Shown: positions 1 through 6,499 of the stretch, one piece after another
Numbering within the stretch: the first letter of the stretch is position 1
How the letters are laid out: the number at the start of each line of letters is the position of its first letter
From: Nitrospirales bacterium
Lineage (GTDB): Bacteria > Nitrospirota > Nitrospiria > Nitrospirales > UBA8639
Length of the DNA: 7,012 nucleotides
Assembly (NCBI GenBank): GCA_013817135.1
Contig: JACDDF010000115.1
Coordinates: forward strand, 1-7,012
Direction of reading: 5' to 3'
Notes under the pieces: generated by a model
Databases searched by the model: none
What the model saw: the letters and a program-made list of their open reading frames with translations, nothing else
What the model was told of the DNA's origin: nothing
Made by a program: the position numbers and the translations under genes

Positions 1-100
1 GGCCACAGCACATCGTATCAGAGGGTCTCCTGGTTTCTAGATTGAACAACTCCGAGGCGTTTGGTCACTGCACCAATATTTGTGACGGAGAGGAAATGGT

Positions 101-253
101 TTGATTACTGGGCTTCCAGGCCGTCGTCGAGGTTCATCTCCCTTTGTCTTTACAACCTCACAAAATCAACAACAGGAATTACTCCCCACCACCTACTTTG
201 TCAAAACCGCCGGCGAAGACCTCCGCATTACCCGCTATTTCCGCCATCAGTAA
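101..253 (+). CDS. Unrecognised short ORF, or 3' remnant of a broken gene
   Basis: I do not recognise this product. The frame is open from 86 to a TAA at 251-253. The final 26 codons (173-250) look coding because most third positions are C or G. The end of the peptide reads ...TTYFVKTAGEDLRITRYFRHQ. A TTG at 101-103 lies 7 bases after a good purine-rich ribosome site (GGAGAGG, 87-93), which would give a 50-residue protein. The frame is closed upstream by TGA at 83-85. A different frame is open from 3 to 104, so this may instead be the C-terminal end of a longer gene that has been frameshifted or cut at the window edge. No domain, signal peptide or membrane segment is visible. The coding call rests on codon pattern alone. 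Confidence 0.3.
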   Translation: MITGLPGRRRGSSPFVFTTSQNQQQELLPTTYFVKTAGEDLRITRYFRHQ

Positions 254-605
254 ATCTCAACTCAGATCTAATCAATGATGACCAAGGCAAGCATTACATT
301 ATTAAAGAAACTCATAAAACATTGAAAACAGGGGTCCTCAGACAGGACTTAGTAAGGCAGGCGACAGCCTCAAAAAATCAATTGATCGACGGCAGGGATT
401 CAAGAGAGTACTTCCCTTGTCTTATTCGGCAAATATAACGAATGGTTTTCCAAACATGGTGACCAGGATTTTGAAAAATGATTTCCTATGACCTGTTTTT
501 TACGTTCATCTCCTGAAACACATCATACGTATTTCCCGAAGTCGACTGAAGAGACATCAAACCTCAAAAGTGCTAACTCAACCTCCATTGAGTCTGATTG
601 GACAT

Positions 606-797
606 TTAATAACGTGCCATAACCCTCCCTAGACATGCGCCGATCCATGGCCCTGATCCAGCCGGTTCACCATAGTGGGAAAGGGAGATCCTGAGACGGT
701 CACTGCACCTAGCCCTTTTTTCAAGAAGGTGAAAGGCACTCTGAGATTGGACATCGGTTCCTCTTTCAATTGCAGATGTCAATCGATAACTTTCCAT
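606..797 (-). CDS. Doubtful 63-residue hypothetical protein
   Basis: A reverse-strand frame begins at ATG (797-795) and ends at TAA (608-606). The predicted peptide is rich in Arg, Ser and Gly. Its C-terminal part contains HYGEPAGSGPWIGACLGR, which looks more like an ordered peptide than random translation. I cannot assign it to a family. There is no strong ribosome-binding site before the ATG; a TTG at 836-834 is an alternative upstream start. There is no signal peptide or membrane segment. It could be a fragment of a dispersed repeat rather than a gene. Nothing in the neighbourhood suggests a role. Confidence 0.2.
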   Translation of the reverse strand: MESYRLTSAIERGTDVQSQSAFHLLEKRARCSDRLRISLSHYGEPAGSGPWIGACLGRVMARY

Positions 798-867
798 ATT
801 CTTGAGGAACAATGGGTAAAAACCTTTAAAAAACAATGCAGAGCCGGATAGATACCAGATCAGAATA

Positions 868-876
868 TGCTATAAT
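868..876 (+). promoter_or_regulatory. Extended -10 promoter motif (sigma70 type)
   Basis: TGCTATAAT matches the extended -10 consensus TGnTATAAT exactly. There is no good -35 hexamer about 17 bases upstream, which is typical of extended -10 promoters. Transcription would start near 883. That places it about 385 bases before opgG, giving a long leader if it drives that operon. An 8-bp inverted repeat, AGAATATG (862-869) and CATATTCT (903-910), flanks the -10 box and the expected start point and could be an operator or a hairpin at the 5' end of the RNA. Confidence 0.4.
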
Positions 877-1269
877 CGACCCCAAAATGTCCTTGATAAG
901 AACATATTCTCACTCAGGCAATGAAGACGAGAATTGCTTCAAGGTACTGCACACACTAACCAGGACCGGATTTTTGCGTGCTACCGTCTCAAATGGATCC
1001 CCTGTCTACCACATCCAATGTAAGAAAGAGATCAAGCTCTCTCACCTTTGAATGTTCTTACGATAAATTCTCCTCATCCCCTCAGTTTTTCATACTCCCA
1101 TGTAGTACAATAGGCGACCGGTCACAAATCAAGCAGGTGGACCATCCCCCTCTTAGGCAACTCAGAATAACCTCCCCCATCGAGCAAACCTTCGTCAGGT
1201 CTGTGCTCCATGGGATATTTTATATGGGCTATTGCAGTTTCATAATCTTTATTAACGGGGGCGTCAGTG

Positions 1270-2811
1270 ATGAGAATCTTGTTAGCTGGTATGGTCGCGA
1301 TGTTCTTGATGTTCCCCCTGCATGTCGCAGCGGGTTTCACCTTCGATCAGGTGGTGCAGAAAGCGAAAAATTTAGCGGATAAACCATATGAAGTCCCTCA
1401 ACTTGTCCCAAAAATTATGCGGGAAATTTCCTATGAGGCCTATCAAGGGATCCGGTTTAATCCTGACCACAGTCTGTGGAAAGAGAGTCAATCGAATTTT
1501 CAAGTCATGTTTCTTACTCCGGGGTTGCATTACACCCACCCGGTGACACTCAACGTCATCGATGCCGAAGGTCCACGTCCGCTGATTTTCAAGAAAACCG
1601 AATTTGTCTTTGCCGACCCCGAAATAGAAAAACGGGTACCGGCCGATGTCGGGTTTGCCGGGTTCAAGTTGACCTTCCCCTTAAAAAACAAAAATGAGCA
1701 AAATCAGTTTCTGGTATTCGCAGGAGCGAGTTATTTTCGGGGCGTCGGAAAGGAAAACGTGTTTGGGTTATCAGGACGAGGCCTGGCCATTGATACGGGA
1801 CTCCCCAGCGGGGAGGTATTCCCTTCATTCACGGAATTCTGGCTGGTACGCCCGTCTCCAGATGCAAAAGAGATGGTGATCTATGGATTGCTGGACAGCA
1901 TCAGCCTCACTGGGGCGTATGAGTTTACCATTGCACCCGGCAGCCAGACGAAGATCAAGGTACGCACTAAACTCTTCCCCAGAAAGCCTATTCAGTTATT
2001 GGGTATTGCCCCACTGACCAGCATGTTCTTTTATGGAGAAAATACATCTCGACCAATTGGAGAATGGCGGCGGGAAGTCCATGATTCGGACGGATTGCAG
2101 ATTCATGATGGCTTCACCCGTGAATGGTTGTGGCGACCCTTGATGAATCCTGCCAACCTGGAAATGGATTTTTTTAGCACGGACAATGTGCAAGGATTCG
2201 GTTTAATGCAACGTGAGGAAAAATTTTCCGGCTACGAAGATCTGGGCGCACATTATGAACAACGTCCAAGCGCGTGGATCGAACCACAGGGCGACTGGGG
2301 GCAGGGAAAGGTGGTGCTCGTCCAACTGCCCACCCCCAATCAAACGCATGACAACATTGTGGCGTTTTGGACCCCCGTAACGCCCGTGACCCGCGAAACC
2401 CCTTTAGAGATGGCCTATGATGTGAGTTTTGGAAAGGCCAATCTCTCACAAAATTCGTTGGGAACCGTGGTCAACACCTTTATCGGGGATGGGAATCGTA
2501 TCGGTGGGGGAAATGTTCCGCAGGCCTATCGTATCATTATCGACTTTGCCGGGGGCCCACTGAGTAAAATGCCTGCCGATTCTCCCATCAGCGGCCAGGT
2601 CACGGTGTTGGACAATAGCGACATCCTTGAGCATTTCGTGGAATATCATGAACAGATAAAAGGCTGGCGATTATCTATCCTTGCCAAACCTCAAGACAAA
2701 AAGCCTCTTCATTTGCGGGCATTTCTCAAAACAGATACGACAGCCTTAACCGAAACCTGGACTTACCGCCTGCCCATGAATAACCAGATTCTGGCACAAG
2801 AAAAAGAATAA
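1270..2811 (+). CDS. opgG: Periplasmic glucan biosynthesis protein OpgG (MdoG)
   Basis: OpgG is the periplasmic protein required to make osmoregulated periplasmic glucans from the linear beta-1,2-glucan exported by OpgH; the family has been linked to branching or release of the chain. The product is 513 residues, close to the 511 of E. coli. Residues 1-21 form a signal peptide (MRILLAGMVAMFLMFPLHVAA), with cleavage probably just after AA. The mature part carries the family blocks in order: YEAYQGIRF near residue 57, GASYFRGVG from residue 152, GRGLAIDTGLPSGE soon after, TGAYEFTI, APLTSMFFYGEN, a HDSDGLQIHDG block, REWLWRP, NPANLEMDFF, QGFGLMQR, YEQRPSAW and DNIVAFWTP. I chose ATG 1270; GTG 1267 directly before it is equally in frame, and the only ribosome site is the weak GGGGG at 1257-1261. 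The stop TAA shares its last A with the ATG of the next gene. The gene appears intact and identification is secure. Confidence 0.96.
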   Translation: MRILLAGMVAMFLMFPLHVAAGFTFDQVVQKAKNLADKPYEVPQLVPKIMREISYEAYQGIRFNPDHSLWKESQSNFQVMFLTPGLHYTHPVTLNVIDAEGPRPLIFKKTEFVFADPEIEKRVPADVGFAGFKLTFPLKNKNEQNQFLVFAGASYFRGVGKENVFGLSGRGLAIDTGLPSGEVFPSFTEFWLVRPSPDAKEMVIYGLLDSISLTGAYEFTIAPGSQTKIKVRTKLFPRKPIQLLGIAPLTSMFFYGENTSRPIGEWRREVHDSDGLQIHDGFTREWLWRPLMNPANLEMDFFSTDNVQGFGLMQREEKFSGYEDLGAHYEQRPSAWIEPQGDWGQGKVVLVQLPTPNQTHDNIVAFWTPVTPVTRETPLEMAYDVSFGKANLSQNSLGTVVNTFIGDGNRIGGGNVPQAYRIIIDFAGGPLSKMPADSPISGQVTVLDNSDILEHFVEYHEQIKGWRLSILAKPQDKKPLHLRAFLKTDTTALTETWTYRLPMNNQILAQEKE

Positions 2812-3059
2812 TGGCCCGATCGGTTGCCGAACATACCCTCTCACGAGCCTGCGATTACCTCTCGGCTATGGGAGTAGAATTAACCCGCGAAGTCACGCTG
2901 CGGGCTCTCACCCTGGTTGAAGCCGGACTGGCCTCAGAGCAGGAAGATCCACTGCAATTTGTGATGACAAGAATCCATGACCACTTTGCCCTTCAGAATC
3001 ATGATCTTCCAACCACCGCTCCACCAATCACACGCGGCAGTATGAGTTTTAAACCATGA
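2811..3059 (+). CDS. Small unknown protein coupled between opgG and opgH
   Basis: I do not recognise this 82-residue protein. It has no signal peptide and no membrane segment, so it is probably cytoplasmic. Residues 1-62 look helical and amphipathic (for example ACDYLSAMGVELTREV and QFVMTRIHDHF). Residues 63-82 are Pro-rich and end ...PPITRGSMSFKP. The start overlaps the opgG stop by one base (TAATG), and its TGA stop overlaps the opgH start by four bases (ATGA). It has only a weak A-rich ribosome site, so translation probably depends on opgG ribosomes. The arrangement suggests a stoichiometric partner of OpgG/OpgH. It occupies the place of the long N-terminal cytoplasmic extension of E. coli OpgH, which this OpgH lacks, so a separated OpgH domain is possible. 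No clear alignment to that extension is visible by eye. Confidence 0.8.
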   Translation: MARSVAEHTLSRACDYLSAMGVELTREVTLRALTLVEAGLASEQEDPLQFVMTRIHDHFALQNHDLPTTAPPITRGSMSFKP

Positions 3060-5179
3060 AAATTCGTGAAGCCACAATCGCCGAGGCCCAGCATTCGCTT
3101 GCCACCCCCAAACGAGTAAGCTGGAGGATCGCCGCAGGGCTCCGGCGCGCCCTATTGACCGTCTTAGTCCTCATTCAAGCATTTGTGGCCTCTTCTTATA
3201 TGACTGCCATCCTTCCCTATCACGGGGGAAATTTGCTGGAGATGGCCATTATTGCCCTGTTTTTTGTGCTATTCGTCTGGATTTCCGTTGGATTTTGGAT
3301 TGGCATGTTCGGATTTGTCCTCCGGTGTTTCGGCGGTGATCGATTTTCCCCACTGGGACGCCATACCGCTGAAGGGTTAAGTACTCAACCCCTCTCACGG
3401 ACAGCGGTGGTCATGCCGATCTACCACGAACCCATTCAACGGACATTCGGCGGGCTTCGCGCGATGTATCGCTCATTAGAACAGACCGGACAGATTGACC
3501 ATTTTGATTTTTTCATTCTTTCCGACAGCCGCAATCCTGATGTGTGGTTGGCTGAACAAGCCGCCTGGCATCGGTTATGTACCGAATTGGGAGCGGGCGA
3601 ACATCTGTTTTATCGGCGCCGGTCTCTGAACCAACATTATAAAAGTGGCAATATTGCCGACTTTCTTCGCCGCTGGGGTTCCGGCTATGAGTATATGATC
3701 GTCCTCGATGCGGATAGTCTCATGGGTGGATCCACCCTGGTCACGATGGTGCAACTCATGCAGGCTGAACCTCAAACAGGCATTCTGCAAACCAGCCCCA
3801 CCTTGATCAATGCCCGTTCAATGTTTGCACGGGTCCAGCAATTCGCCAATCATATATACGGCCCACTGTTTACGACAGGACTGGCTTCTCTGCAACTTGG
3901 GGAAGCTGTCTACTGGGGCCATAACGCCATTCTTCGCACACAAGCGTTTATGGAACATGCCGGCCTGAAGCGGCTTCCCGGACCGGGACTTTTTCATGGC
4001 CCAATTCTCAGTCACGATTTTGTGGAAGCGTCATTTATGGGACGTGGCGGGTATGAAGTCTGGCTGGAACCGGAACTCTCTCACAGCTATGAAGAATCCC
4101 CTCCCACGCTTGTGGATGATCTGCAACGCGATAAACGCTGGGCCAAGGGAAATTTACAGCACATCTGGCTCATGCTGTTTGAACCTGGCTTGCGGCCTGC
4201 TCATCGCATGGCCTTTTTGAACGGAATTATGTCCTACCTGGCCTCCCCGTTATGGTTAATATTTTTGGTATTAACAACGATCGAGGCCGCACGGCTGGTG
4301 CTATATCCCATTAATTACTTTCCGGAACCTCATAGCCTCTTTCCCCATTGGCCTGAATGGAATCCGGAATGGGCCATCATTCTGGCCAGCAGCACCTTGT
4401 TCCTGCTGTTTCTACCAAAATTTCTGGCGGTGATCGATGTCATCCGATGTCGACGGGGCAAACAACACGGTGGCATCATTCGACTCCTGATTAGTGTCTT
4501 ACTGGAAATAGTGGTGTCCACTCTCCTCGCGCCCATCCGCATGTTGGCCCATAGCCGTTTTGTGGTCGAAGCACTGCTTAATACAACATTACGTTGGGCA
4601 GGTCAGAATCGGACAGATGAAACCGGCTGGTCAGCCGCCATATTAAATCAGGCACCCGGAACACTGATTGCCGGATCCTGGGCCGCATTCGCTTTCTGGC
4701 TTGATCAGATGTTTTTTCTCTGGTCTCTCCCGGTCGCAGGACCACTCGTGTTTGCCGCACCCACCTCCGTCTTTCTCAGTCGGGTGGGACCAGGTGAACG
4801 ACTGAAGCGCTGGGGATTTTTACAAGTTCCTGAGGAACGTCATGGCTCACCGTTGCTGGATGATGTCTATGCCAGGACCTATCCTCAATTGGAGACATAC
4901 ACTGAACGATCTTCTCCCGCCATACAGGCTATCCTGGATCCGGTCCTGAACCAGGTACATCAAGCCATGGCACATGCGCATCGAGGTGGCAAAAAACAAG
5001 AAATGATCCTCGCGCTCCGCAAACGATGCTTTCAGCATGGCCCGCACACCCTCACGCAAAAAGAACTCTGTCATCTGGTACGCGACCGCGCCAGCTTGCA
5101 ATGGCTGCACGAGCAGGCCTGGCAGGCTCAACCTGATTCCTACTGGGGCAAAGCCCTTCAGCATCATTTTCAACACTAA
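3056..5179 (+). CDS. opgH: Glucan glucosyltransferase OpgH (MdoH), GT2, inner membrane
   Basis: OpgH polymerises glucose from UDP-glucose into a linear beta-1,2-glucan and is thought to carry the chain across the inner membrane. The 707 residues show two N-terminal membrane segments (about 32-52 and 63-90), a cytoplasmic GT2 domain (about 113-385), then five or six more membrane segments between about 389 and 576. The C-terminal tail (577-707) is cytoplasmic. Catalytic motifs are all present: Asp157 in ILSDS, the metal-binding DAD at 218-220, Asp321 in LSHDFVEA, and an RxxRW motif at 358-362. YKSGNI, YWGHNAI and the tail motif KRWGFLQVPEE also match the family. Only about 31 residues precede the first membrane segment, far fewer than in E. 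coli OpgH (847 residues). The ATG lies in an ATGA overlap with the preceding gene and has no strong ribosome site of its own, so coupling is likely. No convincing terminator is seen in the 114 bases after the stop. Confidence 0.96.
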   Translation: MKIREATIAEAQHSLATPKRVSWRIAAGLRRALLTVLVLIQAFVASSYMTAILPYHGGNLLEMAIIALFFVLFVWISVGFWIGMFGFVLRCFGGDRFSPLGRHTAEGLSTQPLSRTAVVMPIYHEPIQRTFGGLRAMYRSLEQTGQIDHFDFFILSDSRNPDVWLAEQAAWHRLCTELGAGEHLFYRRRSLNQHYKSGNIADFLRRWGSGYEYMIVLDADSLMGGSTLVTMVQLMQAEPQTGILQTSPTLINARSMFARVQQFANHIYGPLFTTGLASLQLGEAVYWGHNAILRTQAFMEHAGLKRLPGPGLFHGPILSHDFVEASFMGRGGYEVWLEPELSHSYEESPPTLVDDLQRDKRWAKGNLQHIWLMLFEPGLRPAHRMAFLNGIMSYLASPLWLIFLVLTTIEAARLVLYPINYFPEPHSLFPHWPEWNPEWAIILASSTLFLLFLPKFLAVIDVIRCRRGKQHGGIIRLLISVLLEIVVSTLLAPIRMLAHSRFVVEALLNTTLRWAGQNRTDETGWSAAILNQAPGTLIAGSWAAFAFWLDQMFFLWSLPVAGPLVFAAPTSVFLSRVGPGERLKRWGFLQVPEERHGSPLLDDVYARTYPQLETYTERSSPAIQAILDPVLNQVHQAMAHAHRGGKKQEMILALRKRCFQHGPHTLTQKELCHLVRDRASLQWLHEQAWQAQPDSYWGKALQHHFQH

Positions 5180-5293
5180 ACGAATTTGACCAGCACCTAA
5201 CCATGCCTGGACTATCCACCACGATGGCATCTGCCTACCTCAGCACTGCGCTTTTCTGCCACTAACCATTTTTCTGAACGGCCATCCGACGAG

Positions 5294-6085
5294 TTATGAG
5301 GTGTGGGAATACCGATACAGAGTTTTGATGGACTGAATCCCATCTCTCCAACCAATTTTTTTCCCCTCCGCTTTACTTCTGGGAAAATAAGAAATCGGCA
5401 CCTCCGTCACGCGCCAATTCTTCTGAGCCACTTTCAGTGTTACCTCCAATTCCAAATCAAACCCAGATTCTTTGAGCGAAATATCTTTTAAGACTTCCTG
5501 TTTAAACACTTTGTACCCGGTCCATACATCCGTCAAAGATAAACCCGTCGCAGCATTGGTTAACGCGGTGAAAATCTTGTTAACCAGAGAGGAGACCAGT
5601 GGCCAATTCCCTTTCCATGCCCCCAAAAACCGGGACCCGTAGACGACATCGGCCCGACCGTTTATCACCGGCTCCAACAGCCGATGATAATCCTCCGGGC
5701 TATATTCCAAATCGGCGTCCTGCACGATGACGATGCTCCCCCTGACATGCAGAAATCCCGTTTTCAGGGCTGCGCCCTTCCCTTGATTGCGTTGGTGAGT
5801 CAGCACACGGACACGAGAACATTCAGCACCTGATTCCCCGAATTCTTTCTGAATTTCTTCTTCACCCGAAGGAACCTGACCGAATCGCTCGAGGAGTCAT
5901 TCGCGAGTTCCATCTGTAGATCCATCATCCACAATGATCAGTTCTTTTTGAATTTCCACATTTTGCACGCGGCCGACAATCGTCTCAATCGTTTTCCGTT
6001 CGTTGTATACGGGAATAACAATACTCACCAATTGAATTTTTTGACTTATTTTATTTTCCGGATTTTCCACGTAGATTTCGGCCAA
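5294..6085 (-). pseudogene. Family 2 glycosyltransferase (DPM/DPG-synthase-like) with one in-frame TGA
   Basis: Members of this group move a sugar from a nucleotide donor to a polyprenyl or dolichyl phosphate carrier at the cytoplasmic membrane face. The 263-codon frame shows VSIVIPVYNE (residues 20-29), VDDGSTDG (52-59), NQGKGAALKTGF (100-111), QDADLEY (122-128), VVYGSRF, the LTDVWTGYKVF block, VPISYFPR and GKKIGWRDG near the end. Codon 63 is TGA (5899-5897), just after DGTRE. The same frame continues without a break into LLERFG and the rest of the domain, so one substitution, for example TGG to TGA, accounts for it. The 62-residue front piece has the nucleotide-binding DDGS but no acceptor part, and the back piece lacks DDGS, so neither should work alone. 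The start is uncertain: TTG 6085 is the first start codon after an upstream in-frame TAA (6094-6092), and GTG 6070 is another choice. No C-terminal membrane segments are present, so it is the short soluble type. A sequencing error cannot be excluded. Confidence 0.85.
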
Positions 6086-6135
6086 CCAAATTTATGAAGA
6101 GATTTCAGGTAGCCTACCATGAACGTTCAGTAAAC

Positions 6136-6141
6136 CCTCCT
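6136..6141 (-). promoter_or_regulatory. Perfect Shine-Dalgarno sequence upstream of the glycosyltransferase
   Basis: The reverse strand reads AGGAGG within TTGAGGAGGG (6144-6135), a full match to the 16S rRNA tail. It lies about 50 bases upstream of the only usable TTG start, which is too far to serve it. The first ATG after it (6120-6118, 15 bases away) opens a different frame that ends after 24 codons. A CTG at 6130-6128, at ideal spacing, is in the glycosyltransferase frame but meets TAA at 6094-6092. The site may mark the original start of the gene, with the intervening part now altered. Confidence 0.35.
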
Positions 6142-6297
6142 CAATTTTCATTATTTTTGGGGAAATTCAATCCTATGGAAATCTCTGATTTTTGGCTAGG
6201 TGATCTTCCAATCATATGCTGTCGTGATCAATCCGAACAGACGGATAGCACCCGTTTGTGAATGAGCTCATGATCGTGGTCGCATTTTTTGTGGATC

Positions 6298-6370
6298 GTC
6301 TCAAACACACTTCCTGTCTCATCCTGTTTGTCCCATGACACACCTCACGACACCCTATCCCTTGAGACAG
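6298..6370. repeat. Inverted repeat with two alternative left arms
   Basis: CTGTCTCA (6314-6321) is a perfect inverted copy of TGAGACAG (6363-6370). A second left arm, GTCTCAA (6298-6304), pairs with TTGAGAC (6362-6368). The shared right arm overlaps the candidate -35 box of the response-regulator promoter. Such spacing would fit paired protein-binding sites, but arms of 7-8 bp can arise by chance. Confidence 0.3.
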
Positions 6371-6392
6371 ATTGGCTAAAAACAGCTATATT
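6362..6392 (+). promoter_or_regulatory. Candidate sigma70 promoter of the response regulator
   Basis: TTGAGA (6362-6367) matches five of six -35 bases, and TATATT (6387-6392) matches five of six -10 bases. The 19-base spacer is longer than the ideal 17. Transcription would start near 6399, giving a leader of about 100 bases before the ATG at 6500. The -35 box lies inside the right arm of an inverted repeat. Confidence 0.35.
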
Positions 6393-6480
6393 TAAATGCG
6401 TTACAGTGCCCAAAGAATCTGGCACTCTCCTTGCGAAATACATGGGTAACAAAAATGGATGGGGCAACACTACAAGGAAT

Positions 6481-6488
6481 GGAAGGAG
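6481..6488 (+). promoter_or_regulatory. Ribosome-binding site deciding the response-regulator start
   Basis: GGAAGGAG is the only strong purine-rich site in the leader. It lies 11 bases before ATG 6500 and only 2 bases before ATG 6491. This argues for 6500 as the start and against the longer in-frame starts at 6431, 6455 or 6479. Confidence 0.5.
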
Positions 6489-6499
6489 TCATGAGGAAC

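Larger units (their letters stand above)
254..1269. other. Long region without a convincing gene upstream of opgG
   Basis: About 1 kb with many stops in all frames and uneven base composition. The open frames found here have no recognisable domains. Noted inside it are a weak hairpin at 334-348 (GTCCT, loop of 5, AGGAC) with no T-run after it, a doubtful reverse ORF at 606-797, and an extended -10 promoter motif at 868-876. No tRNA, rRNA, transposase or CRISPR pattern was seen. It may be eroded former coding DNA together with the regulatory leader of the opg operon. Confidence 0.5.
6086..6499. other. Divergent intergenic region between glycosyltransferase and response regulator
   Basis: About 410 bases containing the 5' signals of two divergent genes. 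It includes the reverse-strand AGGAGG, a perfect 10-bp palindrome ATGAGCTCAT (6262-6271), the inverted repeats around 6298-6370, and a candidate promoter and ribosome site for the receiver gene. Open frames here are short and show no domain. No RNA gene was recognised. Confidence 0.5.

Noticed and set aside
61..438. 125-codon open frame on the + strand
   Set aside because: It starts with TTG and shows no domain. Codon pattern over 173-250 favours a different frame, and its second half runs through DNA with no coding bias.
680..721. Intrinsic terminator: AAAGGG, long loop, CCCTTTTTT
   Set aside because: The stem is only 6 bp with half A-T pairs, the loop is about 27 bases, and no convincing gene ends just upstream.
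887..1051. 54-codon ORF just after the extended -10 promoter
   Set aside because: No ribosome-binding site precedes the ATG, no family resemblance is visible, and its translation shows no ordered features.
978..1382. 134-codon open frame overlapping the start of opgG
   Set aside because: It runs into the secure opgG coding region in another frame, has no ribosome site, and gives an unordered translation.
4847..5230. 127-codon reverse frame over the end of opgH
   Set aside because: It is a shadow of the opgH coding sequence on the opposite strand with no recognisable domain.
5180..5293. Bidirectional terminator between opgH and the glycosyltransferase
   Set aside because: The only inverted repeat seen is a 5-bp ATGCC/GGCAT pair with an 18-base loop and no adjacent T-run, which is too weak to call.
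5897..5935. TGA in the glycosyltransferase as a selenocysteine codon
   Set aside because: No strong SECIS-like hairpin lies immediately downstream, only a very short CC-TTCG-GG element about 25 bases on. Selenocysteine is not known at this position in GT2 enzymes, where the residue is not catalytic.
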